Shown here in pieces: positions 46,823 through 58,240 of a DNA stretch of 64,000 nt. Every line of letters begins with the position of its first letter. Positions within the stretch are counted from its first letter, which is position 1. The stretch is taken from the NCBI GenBank assembly GCA_002211745.1, contig CP022114.1, positions 1,488,001 through 1,552,000 of the forward strand, read 5' to 3'. The position numbers and the translations under genes were made by a program. The notes beneath the pieces are model-generated. The model was not told the DNA's origin, made no database searches, and saw nothing but the letters and a program-made list of their open reading frames with translations. The DNA is from Kluyvera genomosp. 3 (GTDB lineage: Bacteria; Pseudomonadota; Gammaproteobacteria; Enterobacterales; Enterobacteriaceae).

Positions 46823-47793
46823 GTTGGTTAACGCCGGATCTGATTGAGATCCTCCTCAGCATTGTTAAAGCAGTGGTCATCCTGCTGGTGGTGGTCACCT
46901 GCGGGCGTTCATGAGCTTCGGCGAACGTCGCCTGCTGGGTCTGTTCCAGAACCGCTACGGGCCGAACCGCGTGGGCTGGGGCGGTTCGCTCCAGCTGGTT
47001 GCGGACATGATCAAGATGTTCTTTAAAGAAGACTGGGTACCGAAATTCTCGGACCGCGTCATCTTTACGCTGGCACCGATGATCGCCTTTACCTCGCTGC
47101 TGCTGGCCTTCGCCATTGTGCCGGTCAGCCCAAGCTGGGTGGTCGCCGACCTCAATATTGGCGTCCTGTTCTTCCTGATGCTGGCAGGCCTCGCGGTGTA
47201 CGCGGTGCTGTTCGCCGGCTGGTCGAGTAACAACAAATACTCCCTGCTGGGGCGATGCGTGCGTCTGCGCAGACCCTGAGCTACGAGGTGTTCCTCGGTC
47301 TGTCCCTGATGGGCGTGGTGGCGCAAGCCGGTTCATTCAATATGACCGACATCGTTAATAACCAGGCTCACCTGTGGAACGTGATTCCGCAGTTCTTCGG
47401 CTTCATTACCTTTGCGATTGCGGGCGTAGCGGTGTGTCACCGTCACCCGTTTGACCAACCGGAAGCCGAGCAGGAACTGGCTGATGGTTACCACATTGAA
47501 TATTCCGGCATGAAATTCGGTCTGTTCTTCGTGGGGAATACATCGGCATCGTTACCGTATCGGCGATGATCGTGACGCTGTTCTTCGGTGGCTGGCAAGG
47601 CCCGTTCTTACCGCCGTTCATCTGGTTCGCGCTGAAAACCGCGTTCTTCATGATGATGTTCATTTTGATTCGCGCCTCATTACCGCGTCCGCGTTATGAC
47701 CAGGTAATGTCCTTCGGCTGGAAAGTGTGCCTGCCGCTGACGCTGATCAACTTGCTGGTAACGGCGGCTGTCATTCTGTGGCAGGCGCAATAA
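46819..47793 (+). CDS. nuoH: NADH-quinone oxidoreductase subunit H
   Basis: About 325 residues with three breaks (GGG ~46903, GGGG 47249-47252, GGGG 47533-47536). Eight-helix membrane subunit joining the peripheral and membrane arms; [20 protein letters not shown] and [20 protein letters not shown] form the quinone-entry loops with conserved acidic residues. Confidence 0.94.
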
Positions 47794-47807
47794 GGGGCGA
47801 ATAGACC

Positions 47808-48350
47808 ATGACCTTAAAAGAATTACTCGTAGGCTTCGGCACCCAGGTACGCAGTATCTGGATGATTGGCCTGCATGCGTTCGCCAAACGCGAAACGCAA
47901 ATGTACCCGGAAGAGCCGGTTTACCTGCCGCCGCGCTATCGTGGCCGTATCGTGCTGACGCGCGACCCGGACGGCGAAGAGCGCTGCGTGGCCTGTAACC
48001 TGTGCGCGGTAGCCTGCCCGGTGGGCTGTATCTCTCTGCAGAAAGCAGAGACCAAAGATGGCCGCTGGTATCCGGAGTTTTTCCGCATTAACTTCTCGCG
48101 CTGCATTTTCTGCGGCCTGTGTGAAGAAGCGTGCCCGACCACGGCGATTCAGTTGACCCCGGACTTCGAACTGGGCGAATACAAACGTCAGGATCTGGTG
48201 TACGAAAAAGAGGATCTGCTGATTTCCGGTCCGGGCAAATACCCGGAATATAACTTCTACCGGATGGCGGGTATGGCAATCGACGGCAAAGATAAGGGCG
48301 AAGCAGAGAACGAAGCTAAGCCTATCGACGTCAAGAGCCTGTTACCGTAA
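47808..48350 (+). CDS. nuoI: NADH-quinone oxidoreductase subunit I
   Basis: 180 residues, intact. Two 4Fe-4S motifs, [12 protein letters not shown] and [12 protein letters not shown], hold clusters N6a and N6b. 14 bases after nuoH and 11 before nuoJ. Confidence 0.97.
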   Translation: MTLKELLVGFGTQVRSIWMIGLHAFAKRETQMYPEEPVYLPPRYRGRIVLTRDPDGEERCVACNLCAVACPVGCISLQKAETKDGRWYPEFFRINFSRCIFCGLCEEACPTTAIQLTPDFELGEYKRQDLVYEKEDLLISGPGKYPEYNFYRMAGMAIDGKDKGEAENEAKPIDVKSLLP

Positions 48351-48361
48351 GGAGAGGGGCA

Positions 48362-48916
48362 ATGGAATTCGCTTTTTATATCTGTGGCCTGATTGCTGTC
48401 CTCGCGACGCTGCGAGTGATTACGCACACTAACCCGGTACATGCGCTGCTGTATCTGATTATCTCGCTGCTGGCAATTGCCGGGGTGTTCTTCTCGCTGG
48501 GCGCGTATTTCGCCGGTGCGCTGGAGATCATCGTTTACGCGGGCGCCATCATGGTGCTGTTCGTCTTTGTGGTGATGATGCTGAACCTGGGCGGCGCTGA
48601 AATCGCTCAGGAACGTGAGTGGTTGAAGCCGCAAATCTGGATTGGCCCGGCGATTTTGTCCGCCGTGCTGCTGGCGGTGATGGTTTACGCCATCATCGGC
48701 CTGAATGACCAGGGCATCGACGGAAACGCCATCAGCGCGAAAGAAGTCGGTATCGCACTGTTCGGGCCGTACGTTCTGGCGGTAGAACTGGCGTCGATGC
48801 TGCTGCTGGCCGGGCTGGTGGTGGCCTTCCACATTGGCCGTGAAGACCGTCCGGGCGAAGTGCTGAGCAACCGTTCCGGCGATAGCGCGAAAAGGAAAAC
48901 GGAGGAACACGCATGA
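48362..48916 (+). CDS. nuoJ: NADH-quinone oxidoreductase subunit J
   Basis: 184 residues, intact. Five membrane spans; [20 protein letters not shown] contains the pi-bulge helix of the complex I proton channel entry. GGAGAGGGG precedes the start and the stop overlaps nuoK. Confidence 0.97.
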   Translation: MEFAFYICGLIAVLATLRVITHTNPVHALLYLIISLLAIAGVFFSLGAYFAGALEIIVYAGAIMVLFVFVVMMLNLGGAEIAQEREWLKPQIWIGPAILSAVLLAVMVYAIIGLNDQGIDGNAISAKEVGIALFGPYVLAVELASMLLLAGLVVAFHIGREDRPGEVLSNRSGDSAKRKTEEHA

Positions 48917-49214
48917 TTCCTTTACAACATGGGCTGATCCTCGCCGCGATTTTATTCGTGCTGGGTTTAACCGGCCTGGTTATCCGCCGTAACCTGCTGT
49001 TTATGCTGATTGGGCTGGAAATCATGATTAACGCCGCCGCGCTGGCCTTTGTGGTCGCCGGCAGCTACTGGGCCAGACCGACGGTCAGGTGATGTATATC
49101 CTCGCCATTACCCTTGCGGCTGCGGAAGCAAGTATTGGCCTGGCGCTGCTGCTGCAGCTCCATCGTCGCCGCCAGAACCTGAACATCGATTCAGTAAGTG
49201 AGTTGCGCGGATGA
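48913..49214 (+). CDS. nuoK: NADH-quinone oxidoreductase subunit K
   Basis: About 100 residues, one lost G (GGG 49070-49072). Three-span MrpC-like subunit; [13 protein letters not shown] and [11 protein letters not shown] carry the two membrane glutamates used in proton transfer. Overlaps nuoJ and nuoL by 4 bases each. Confidence 0.95.
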
Positions 49215-51050
49215 ACATGCTTGCCTTAACCATTATTTTCCCGTTAATTGGCTTTGTCCTGCTGGCTTTCTCCCGCGGGCGCTGGTCAGAAAACCTGTCC
49301 GCCACCGTGGGGATTGGCTCGATTGGTCTGTCCGCGCTGGTCACGGCGTACGTCGGCATCGACTTCTTCGCTAACGGCAAACAGGCGTTCAGCCAGCCGC
49401 TGTGGACGTGGATGTCCGTCGGTGATTTCAATATCGGTTTCAACCTGGTTCTGGACGGCCTGTCGCTGACCATGCTCTCGGTAGTAACCGGGTCGGCTTC
49501 CTGATCCACATGTTCGCCTCCTGGTACATGCGCGGTGAAGAGGGTTACTCCCGCTTCTTCGCCTATACCAACCTGTTTATCGCCAGCATGGTGGTTCTGG
49601 TCCTGGCCGATAACCTGCTGCTGATGTATCTGGGCTGGGAAGGCGTGGGCCTGTGCTCCTATCTGCTGATCGGTTTCTACTACACCGATCCGAAGAACGG
49701 CGCGGCGGCGATGAAAGCCTTCGTGGTAACCCGTGTGGGTGACGTGTTCCTCGCGTTCGCGCTGTTCATTCTCTACAACGAGCTGGGCACGCTGAACTTC
49801 CGCGAAATGGTGGAACTGGCGCCGGCGCACTTTGCCGCAGGCAATAACATGCTGATGTGGGCAACGCTGATGCTGCTGGGTGGTGCCGTGGGTAAATCCG
49901 CGCAGCTGCCGTTGCAGACCTGGCTTGCGGACGCGATGGCCGGCCCGACGCCGGTCTCCGCGCTGATCCACGCCGCGACAATGGTTACCGCAGGTGTCTA
50001 CCTGATTGCCCGTACCCACGGCCTGTTCCTGATGACGCCGGAAGTGCTGCATCTGGTGGGTATCGTTGGGGCGATTACGCTGGTGCTGGCAGGCTTTGCC
50101 GCGCTGGTGCAGACCGATATCAAACGTGTACTCGCGTACTCTACCATGAGCCAGATTGGATACATGTTCCTGGCGCTGGGCGTGCAGGCGTGGGATGCGG
50201 CCATTTTCCATCTGATGACTCACGCGTTCTTCAAAGCGCTGCTGTTCCTGGCGTCCGGCTCGGTGATTCTGGCCTGCCATCACGAACAGAACATCTTCAA
50301 GATGGGCGGCCTGCGTAAGTCGATTCCGCTGGTGTATGCCTGCTTCCTGGTCGGTGGCGCCGCGCTCTCTGCGCTGCCGCTGATTACCGCGGGCTTCTTC
50401 AGTAAAGACGAAATCCTTGCCGGGGCGATGGCTAACGGTCATATCAACCTGATGGTGGCGGCCTGGTCGGTGCGTTCATGACCTCGCTGTACACCTTCCG
50501 TATGATCTTCATCGTCTTCCACGGTAAAGAGCAGATTCGTGCGCACGCAGGGAAGGGGATTACCCATCACCTGCCGCTGATTGTGCTGATGGTGCTGTCG
50601 ACCTTCGTGGGCGCGCTGATTGTGCCGCCGCTGCACGGCGTACTGCCGGCGACGACCGAACTGGAACATGGCCGTGTGCTGACGCTGGAAATCACCTCAG
50701 GCATCGTGGCGATTGCCGGTATCCTGATTGCCGCATGGCTGTGGCTGGGTCAACGTAAGCTGGTGACCTCTATCGCCAACAGCGCGCCGGGCCGTCTGCT
50801 GGGTACCTGGTGGTACAACGCCTGGGGCTTTGACTGGCTGTACGACAAAGTGTTCGTTAAGCCATTCCTGGGCATCGCCTGGCTGCTGAAGAGCGACCCG
50901 CTCAACGCGCTGATGAACATTCCGGCGATCCTTTCCCGCTTTGCTGGCAAAGGCCTGGTGCTGAGCGCGAACGGTTATCTGCGCTGGTATGTTGCGTCAA
51001 TGAGCATTGGTGCCGTGGTGGTGCTGGCGCTGTTGATGGTATTGCGTTAA
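49211..51050 (+). CDS. nuoL: NADH-quinone oxidoreductase subunit L
   Basis: About 613 residues with two breaks (GGG 49490-49492, CC 50462-50463). MrpA-like proton pump; FLGWEGVG-type segment [14 protein letters not shown] and [20 protein letters not shown] hold the pump acidic and histidine/lysine residues. The C-terminal ~100 residues form the lateral helix region. Distal end of the membrane arm. Confidence 0.95.
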
Positions 51051-51149
51051 TTCGTTGGGAGGGTTTTCCTCCCATGAAAATGTCGTGCTGTTTTCCTGTT
51101 CCGGCGAGCGATGTCGCCACCGGATAGTTGAATAAGGAAATGAATTGCC

Positions 51150-52677
51150 ATGTTATTACCCTGGCTAATACTGATTCCCTTTATTGGCGGTTTCCTCTGC
51201 TGGCAGACCGAACGCTTTGGCGTGAAGATGCCGCGCTGGATAGCGCTGATTACCATGGGACTGACGCTGGCGCTTGGCCTGCAGCTGTGGCTGCAGGGCG
51301 GCTACTCACTCACGCAATCTGCCGGTCTGCCGCAGTGGCAGTCTGAGTTCATCCTGCCGTGGATCCCGCGTTTTGGGATCACTATCCACCTTGCTATCGA
51401 CGGCCTGTCGCTGCTAATGGTGGTGTTGACCGGTCTGCTGGGTGTGCTGGCGGTGCTCTGTTCCTGGAATGAAATCCAGAAATACCAGGGCTTCTTCCAC
51501 CTCAACCTGATGTGGATCCTGGGCGGCGTTATCGGCGTGTTCCTCGCCATCGACATGTTCCTGTTCTTCTTCTTCTGGGAGATGATGCTGGTGCCGATGT
51601 ACTTCCTGATCGCGCTCTGGGCCATAAAGCCTCCGACGGTAAAACGCGTATCACGGCGGCCACCAAGTTCTTCATCTATACCCAGGCAAGCGGTCTGGTG
51701 ATGCTGATTGCCATCCTGGCGCTGGTGTTCGTGCACCACGATGCGACCGGCGTATGGACCTTCAATTATCAGGATCTGCTGAAGACCCCGATGTCCCACA
51801 GCGTGGAATATCTGCTGATGCTTGGCTTCTTCATCGCTTTCGCGGTGAAAATGCCGGTGGTTCCGCTGCACGGCTGGCTGCCGGACGCGCACTCTCAAGC
51901 ACCTACCGCCGGTTCCGTTGACCTCGCCGGTATCTTGCTGAAAACTGCGGCCTACGGTCTGCTGCGCTTTGCGCTGCCGCTGTTCCCGAATGCTTCCGCC
52001 GAGTTCGCGCCTATCGCCATGTGGCTGGGTGTCATTGGTATCTTCTACGGCGCGTGGATGGCGTTTACCCAGTACGATATCAAACGTCTGATTGCTTACA
52101 CCTCCGTTTCCCACATGGGCTTCGTGCTGATTGCCATCTATACCGGCAGCCAGCTGGCGTACCAGGGCGCGGTGATTCAGATGATTGCGCACGGTCTGTC
52201 CGCGGCCGGTCTGTTCATTCTGTGTGGCCAGCTGTACGAGCGCCTGCATACCCGTGACATGCGTCAGATGGGCGGTCTGTGGAGCAAAATTAAGTGGCTG
52301 CCGGCGCTGTCAATGTTCTTTGCCGTCGCGACGTTGGGATGCCGGGTACCGGTAACTTCGTCGGCGAATTTATGATCCTGTTCGGCAGCTACCATATCGT
52401 GCCGGTGATTACGGTGATTTCCACCTTTGGTCTGGTCTTCGCTTCAGTGTATTCACTGGCGATGCTGCACCGGGCGTACTTCGGCAAAGCGAAGAGCGAA
52501 ATCGCGGCCAAAGAGCTGCCAGGGATGTCGCTGCGCGAGCTGTTCATCGTGCTGTTGCTGGTCGTGCTTCTGGTTCTGCTGGGCTTCTACCCGCAGCCGA
52601 TTCTCGACACGTCACATTCTGCGATGGGCAACATCCAGCAGTGGTTTGTTAATTCTGTTTCAACTACAAGGCCGTAA
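51150..52677 (+). CDS. nuoM: NADH-quinone oxidoreductase subunit M
   Basis: About 509 residues with two breaks (GGG 51619-51621, GGG 52336-52338). MrpD-like proton pump; FFFFFWEMMLVPMYFLI carries the key glutamate and HGWLPDAHSQAPTAGSV the conserved loop; GTGNFVGEFMIL follows the second correction. About 100 bases separate it from nuoL, more than other gaps in the operon. Confidence 0.95.
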
Positions 52678-52683
52678 TTCGCC

Positions 52684-54140
52684 ATGACAATAACTCCACA
52701 ACAACTGATCGCGCTGTTACCGCTGCTGATCGTCGGCTTGACGGTGGTGGTTGTGATGCTCTCCATTGCGTGGCGACGCAATCACTTCCTCAATGCCACG
52801 CTGTCGGTCATTGGGCTTAACGCTGCGCTGGTGTCGCTCTGGTTTGTTGGCCAGGCGGGCGCGATGGACGTCACCCCGCTGATGCGCGTTGACGGTTACG
52901 CGATGCTCTACACCGGGCTGGTGCTGCTGGCGAGCCTGGCGACCTGCACTTTCGCCTATCCGTGGCTTGAGGGCTACACCGATAATCGGGAAGAGTTCTA
53001 CCTGCTGGTGCTGATTGCCGCGCTGGGCGGCATTCTGCTGGCTAACGCCAACCATCTGGCGGCGCTGTTCCTTGGGATTGAGCTTATCTCTCTGCCGCTG
53101 TTCGGTCTGATTGGCTACGCCTTCCGCCAGAAACGTTCGCTGGAAGCGAGCATCAAATACACCATTCTGTCCGCTGCCGCATCGTCGTTCCTGCTGTTCG
53201 GTATCGCGCTGCTGTACGCGCAGTCTGGCGACCTGTCGTTCCTGGCGCTCGGTAAGAGCCTCAGCGACAACATGCTGCACGAACCGCTGCTGCTGGCGGG
53301 CCTTGGGATGATGATCGTCGGTCTGGGCTTCAAGCTTTCGCTGGTGCCGTTCCACCTGTGGACGCCAGACGTTTACCAGGGCGCGCCTGCTCCGGTCTCC
53401 ACCTTCCTGGCGACAGCCAGCAAGATTGCCATCTTCGGGTGGTGATGCGTCTGTTCCTGTACGCGCCGGTAGGCGACAGCGAAGCGGTACGCGTGGTGCT
53501 GGGGATTATCGCCTTCGCCTCTATCATCTTCGGTAACCTGATGGCGCTGAGCCAGACCAACATCAAACGTCTGCTCGGTTACTCCTCTATCTCCCACCTC
53601 GGCTATCTGCTGGTGGCGCTGATTGCGCTGCATAGCGGTGAGATGTCGATGGAGACCGTTGGCGTTTACCTGGCCGGTTACCTGTTCAGCAGCCTCGGCG
53701 CGTTCGGCGTTGTCAGCCTGATGTCCAGCCCGTACCGCGGCCCGGATGCAGATTCCCTGTACTCCTACCGTGGTCTGTTCTGGAACCGTCCGATTCTGGC
53801 GGCGGTGATGACGGTGATGATGCTGTCGCTGGCCGGTATCCCGATGACCCTCGGCTTTATCGGTAAGTTCTACGTGCTGGCCGTCGGCGTCCAGGCGCAC
53901 CTGTGGTGGCTGGTTGGCGCAGTGGTGGTTGGCTCCGCGATTGGCCTCTACTACTACCTGCGCGTTGCCGTGAGCCTGTACCTCAGCGCGCCTCAGCAGC
54001 CGGGCCGCGATGCGCCGTCTAACTGGCAGTACAGCGCGGGCGGTATCGTGGTGCTGATCTCCGCGCTGCTGGTGCTGGTGCTGGGTATCTACCCGCAGCC
54101 GCTGATTAACATCGTTCAGCTGGCGATGCCGCTGATGTAA
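52684..54140 (+). CDS. nuoN: NADH-quinone oxidoreductase subunit N
   Basis: About 486 residues, one break (GGG 53437-53439). Third antiporter-like pump subunit: [15 protein letters not shown] and [20 protein letters not shown] are diagnostic. Last gene of the operon, followed by a strong terminator. Confidence 0.95.
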
Positions 54141-54160
54141 TCCAGCGTGATGCTGTCAAT

Positions 54161-54187
54161 AACCGCCGATTTATCGGCGGTTTTTTT
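54161..54187 (+). terminator. Terminator of the nuo operon
   Basis: 10-bp stem AACCGCCGAT / ATCGGCGGTT with a 2-base centre (in practice TTTA loop) and seven Ts, 20 bases after nuoN. Confidence 0.93.
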
Positions 54188-54238
54188 ATGCGTGAAAGCG
54201 TGTAGGGTAGTCGCGTATAAATCTGAATGGAGCCGCTA

Positions 54239-54634
54239 ATGAGAACGCAAAAAAGATGTCTGGGACACGTGGCCATTGTGGTCGACGACTACGACCGCGC
54301 GATTGAGTACTACACGGACAAACTGGGGTTCACGCTTATTGAAGATACGCCACAGCCGGGCAAACGCTGGGTGGTGGTATCACCCAACCCGGAAAGCGAC
54401 TGCAATCTTCTGCTGGCGCGCGCGTCCAACGAACGGCAGGAAGGTTTTATCGGTAACCAATGCGGCGGAAGAGTCTTTCTGTTCCTACAGACCGATGATT
54501 TCTGGCGCGATTACCATGCCATGAAGGCGAAAGGCGTGCATTTCTGCGAAGCGCCGCGTGAGGAGGAGTACGGTACGGTGGTGGTGTTTGAAGATCTGTA
54601 CGGCAACCGCTGGGATCTTTATCAGAACGCGTAG
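54239..54634 (+). CDS. VOC-family (glyoxalase/bleomycin-resistance fold) protein
   Basis: 131 residues, intact, from ATG 54239 with GGAG 5 bases upstream. One pair of beta-alpha-beta-beta-beta modules: HVAIVVDDYDRAIEYYTDKLGF at the start and FEDLYGNRWDLYQ at the end, where His, Glu and related residues would bind a metal. No neighbour points to a substrate. Convergent with the methionine synthase gene. Confidence 0.85.
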   Translation: MRTQKRCLGHVAIVVDDYDRAIEYYTDKLGFTLIEDTPQPGKRWVVVSPNPESDCNLLLARASNERQEGFIGNQCGGRVFLFLQTDDFWRDYHAMKAKGVHFCEAPREEEYGTVVVFEDLYGNRWDLYQNA

Positions 54635-54681
54635 CCCGCGTGATGACAGGCGATCCTGGCGATCGCCTGTGTGTTGTGAGG

Positions 54682-55711
54682 TTACTTCGCCGCCAGCTCG
54701 CGACGAATGATTTCCGCCCCGCGCTCAGCGCGTTGAGCTTGCCCTGGGCCACATGGCGCGGCAACGGTGCCATGCCGCAGTTGGTTGATGGATACAGTTT
54801 GTCGGCATCCACAAACTGCAGGGCTTTACGCAGGGTATCGGCAACTTCTTCCGCCGTCTCGACGGTATGGTTGGCGACGTCAATGGCCCCAACCATCACC
54901 TTTTTACCGCGAATCAGTTCCAGCAGGTCCATCGGCACGCGGGAGTTATGGCACTCCAGCGAGATGATATCGATATTCGACGCCTGCAGCTTCGGAAACG
55001 CTTCTTCATATTGACGCCACTCGTTGCCCAGCGTCTTTTTCCAGTCGGTATTGGCTTTAATACCGTACCCATAACAGATATGCACGGCGGTTTCGCATTT
55101 CAGCCCCTCAATCGCGCGCTCCAGCGTGGCGATGCCCCAGTCGTTAACTTCATCGAAGAAGACGTTAAAGGCCGGCTCGTCAAACTGGATAATGTCCACG
55201 CCCGCCGCTTCCAGCTCGCGCGCTTCCTGGTTGAGGATTTTGGCAAATTCCCAGGCCAGCTTTTCGCGGCTTTTATAGTGGGCATCGTACAGGGTATCGA
55301 TCATGGTCATCGGCCCCGGCAGCGCCCATTTTATCGGCTGTGTGGTGAGCTGGCGCAAATAACGCGCGTCATCAACAAATACCGGTTTTTTACGCTCGAC
55401 GGCACCGACCACGGTTGGCACGCTGGCATCGTAGCGATTACGAATTTTCACCACTTCGCGTTTTTCAAAATCGACGCCGCTGAGGTGTTCAATAAAGGTG
55501 GTGACAAAATGCTGACGGTTTGCTCACCGTCGCTGACAATATCAATTCCGGCCCGGAGCTGATCGTCCAGTGACAAACGCAGCGCATCCTGTTTGCCCAG
55601 AATTAACTCTTCATTCTGCAATTTCCACGGCGACCACAGCGTTTCCGGCTGCGCGAGCCAGGACGGTTTCGGTAAGCTGCCAGCCGTTGATGTTGGGAGC
55701 AATGTTTTCAT
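54682..55711 (-). CDS. mesD: Core-MetE methionine synthase, MesD type
   Basis: About 343 residues with two breaks (~55516 and CCCC 54717-54720 on +). Equals only the catalytic C-terminal half of MetE. Zinc ligands match: His and Cys in AVHICYGYG, Glu in ISLECHNSR and Cys in PSTNCGMAPL. The short length and the adjacent mesX place it with the folate-independent MesD group, which uses an unknown methyl donor and needs MesX and oxygen. True C-terminus reads AEIIRRELAAK after correction. Confidence 0.85.
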
Positions 55712-55738
55712 AATAGATAACCTTTCAATGTGAATTCA

Positions 55739-56710
55739 TTAAAGCGCGTAGTCGGCTGACCATTGCTCAAGAATATGTTTGTACGGTTTGATAAAGTGTT
55801 CTTCGGTGAATTTGCCTTGCTCAATGGCGAGCCGGCTGCGTTCTTCCCGGTCGTAAACAATTTTGGTTAATGAATGATCCTGCTGACTCAGATTCGGCTG
55901 ATAGTGCAAACCTGCCGCGGAGTTAGCGTTATAAATTTCCGGACGATATATTTTCTGGAAGGTCTCCATCGTGCTGATGGTGCCGATCAGTTCCAGGTCG
56001 CTGTAGTCGCTCAGCAAATCGCCGGTAAAGAAGAAGGCCAGCGGCGCGACGCTGTTTTTCGGCATGAAATAGCGCACCTTCAGGCCCATCTTGCTGAAAT
56101 AATGTTCGGTTAACGAGGTGCCGTGCTGCTGGTATTCAATCCCCAGAACCGGATGCTGATTGCCCGTCTGCTGATAGGCGTTCTTATTGGATACGCTGAG
56201 ACAGATGACCGGCGGTTTTTTAAACTGTGCTTTGTATTCTGCTGAATTAACGAAATGCTTAAAAATGTTGCCATGCAAATCGCCAAAGTTTTCCGGGATC
56301 GTAAATTCAGTACGATGCTTATTATGCTCCAATAGCAGGACGCTAAAGTCATAATCGCGAACGTAAGATGAGAAGTTATTGCCAACAATCCCTTCAATTC
56401 GTTCGTTGGTTTTTTTATCAATAATATTGGTTTTCAGAATTTCAATGGCCGGAAAGGCGGTGCCCGCAATATGCATTTCAACGGAAATAATATCCAGCTC
56501 AACGGAATAACGATCGCCTTGCGGATTATCCCAGTACGCTAAGGTATTGAAGCGATTATCAATCATCTTGAGCGTATTGCGTAAGTTCTGCTGACGGTTT
56601 TCACCACGGGCGAGATTGGCAAAATTAGTCGTGATGCGGGTATTCTCAGAAGGATTATAATTTTCGTCGAAAAGGCTGTGCTTAATAGTAAAAGTAAAAT
56701 CGTTATTCAT
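55739..56710 (-). CDS. mesX: MesX (DUF1852), putative oxygenase partner of MesD
   Basis: 323 residues, intact, from the ATG at 56710 with a strong AGGAGG ~10 bases upstream; the frame is open further but without conservation. Starts MNNDFTFTIKHSLFDENYNP, characteristic of DUF1852. Family knowledge: MesX is required for MesD-dependent methionine synthesis and is predicted to be an oxygenase. 27 bases before mesD in the same direction, so they are one operon. Catalytic residues not known to me. Confidence 0.88.
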   Translation of the reverse strand: MNNDFTFTIKHSLFDENYNPSENTRITTNFANLARGENRQQNLRNTLKMIDNRFNTLAYWDNPQGDRYSVELDIISVEMHIAGTAFPAIEILKTNIIDKKTNERIEGIVGNNFSSYVRDYDFSVLLLEHNKHRTEFTIPENFGDLHGNIFKHFVNSAEYKAQFKKPPVICLSVSNKNAYQQTGNQHPVLGIEYQQHGTSLTEHYFSKMGLKVRYFMPKNSVAPLAFFFTGDLLSDYSDLELIGTISTMETFQKIYRPEIYNANSAAGLHYQPNLSQQDHSLTKIVYDREERSRLAIEQGKFTEEHFIKPYKHILEQWSADYAL

Positions 56711-57020
56711 GGCAGTCTTGCCTCCTGAGTCGGGAAATGAAAACCGAGCCTGTTGATGATTCAGCGTGTTTTGCTTCACGCATCTGGCGGCTTCATGTTG
56801 CCAATAAGTTAATAATGTGTATTTTATGCCAGAGCCTCTGGAGGAGTGAAAGCGACTTAATTTCATTGCAACATGAGACATCTTCATGATGCGCTAGCGC
56901 TACGGCGGTTTTCCTCAACATCACCCGGCACCACTCGACGGGGCGCATAACGCCCTGACCTGGTAAATCCCGAAAAACGCACCTATAGTCGTGACAGATT
57001 TCCCGCAACAGGACTCCGCA
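56711..57020. other. Divergent control region mesX / AI-2E permease
   Basis: 310 bases. Holds the MetR-like site at 56874-56886 and an SD for each gene. CGCTAGCG lies at about 56893. No open frame or RNA gene supported. Confidence 0.5.
56874..56886 (-). promoter_or_regulatory. MetR-like binding site upstream of mesX
   Basis: On the minus strand TGAAGATGTCTCA matches the MetR consensus TGAANNTNNTTCA at 8 of 9 specified bases, 164 bases before the mesX ATG. MetR activates methionine genes such as metE in response to homocysteine. Confidence 0.5.
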
Positions 57021-58071
57021 ATGCGCTTTAACGGACTGACCAAAGGTTTCTTCATTTTCATTCTTGCCCTCGTCACCTGGGCATTTTTCGACGTTCTTTC
57101 TCCCTATTTTTCCGCCATTCTGTGGGCGGCTATCCTCACCGTGGTGTTCAACCCGGTGAAAAATAAGCTGCGAAGCGCGTTGGGCGAGCGCAACGAGCTG
57201 GCATCGCTCATCACGATTGTCATTATTTGCCTGATTGTGTTTATTCCGCTGATGGCGATCCTGTCATCGCTGGCGCTTGAGCTGAACGTGATTTACACCA
57301 AGCTGCAGGAGAACAACACGCGTTTTCCGCAGGTCATTGCCAGCATTTTTTCGCATCTGCCGCACTGGGCACGCGGTTTTCTGATAGAGCACGACCTGGA
57401 TAACGTCGCGCAAATTCAGAAAAAACTCTCAGACGTCGCGCTGGCGGGGGGCAGTACCTGGCCGGCAGCGCGTTCCTGATAGGTAAGGGCACTTTCGGTT
57501 TCGCCATTAGCTTCGGCATCATGCTGTATCTGCTGTTCTTCCTGCTAAAAGATGGCCCGTATCTGGTGAATCAGATTCTGGACTCGCTGCCGCTGACCGA
57601 CTTTGTGAAACAGCATCTGTTTGCCAAATTTGTCGGCGTTACCCGGGCGACGGTCAAAGGCACGGCGGTGGTGGCGGTGGTTCAGGGACGCTGGCGGCAT
57701 TGCGTTTGCCATTGTCGGTATCGACGGGAGCGTGCTGTGGGGGCGCTGATGGCGTTTCTGTCGCTGGTACCCGCCGTGGGTTCGGCGATTATCTGGGTTC
57801 CGGCAGCGATATTTCTCTTCGCCACCGACCAGCTGTGGCAAGGCTCTTTATCGTCGGTTTCTTTATCGTGATTGTCGGGCTGGTGGACAACATTCTGCGC
57901 CCGCTGCTGGTGGGGAAAGACACCAAAATGCCTGACTACCTGATCCTGATTACCACCATTGGCGGTATGGAAATTTACGGCATCAACGGCTTTGTCATCG
58001 GTCCGCTGGTTGCGGCGCTGTTCCTCGCCTGCTGGAACCTGTTCTCCGGCGTGACCACGCGGGAACGTTGA
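57021..58071 (+). CDS. AI-2E-family (PerM/YdiK-like) membrane protein
   Basis: About 351 residues with five breaks (G run 57446-57451; 57685-57687; ~57693; 57739-57743; ~57842). The middle three restore the frame, so about 18 residues look foreign (true reading TLGGIAFAIVGIDGSVL). Seven or eight hydrophobic segments; LVPAVGSAIIWVPAAI and INGFVIGPLVAALFL are typical of the family, which includes TqsA and YdiK. Substrate unknown. Confidence 0.85.
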
Positions 58072-58137
58072 AGGGTTGGACGAAGAGTTTATGGCGGAAG
58101 GAAAAAATCCTCCAGATGCGTAATGTCATGACGATAA

Positions 58138-58164
58138 CAAAAGGCGGCTACGGCCGCTTTTTTT
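58138..58164 (+). terminator. Terminator after the AI-2E-family gene
   Basis: GC-rich stem GCGGC-TACG-GCCGC followed by seven Ts, about 70 bases beyond the stop. Confidence 0.8.
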
Positions 58165-58240
58165 ATTGTCACGCGGAAATGGGCATTTCCTATAATTTCC
58201 ATGATGCTTATTGAATATTCGTCGCAGAAGGAAGCCATCG

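Noticed and set aside
39210-54140. Complex I genes as true pseudogenes
   Set aside because: Twenty-three one-base losses in G/C-rich spots with otherwise purifying-selection-like conservation point to sequence error, not decay.
56876-56883. MetJ box AGACATCT upstream of mesX
   Set aside because: It matches 7 of 8 bases, but MetJ needs at least two adjacent boxes and the neighbouring octamers do not match; it also overlaps the better MetR-like site.
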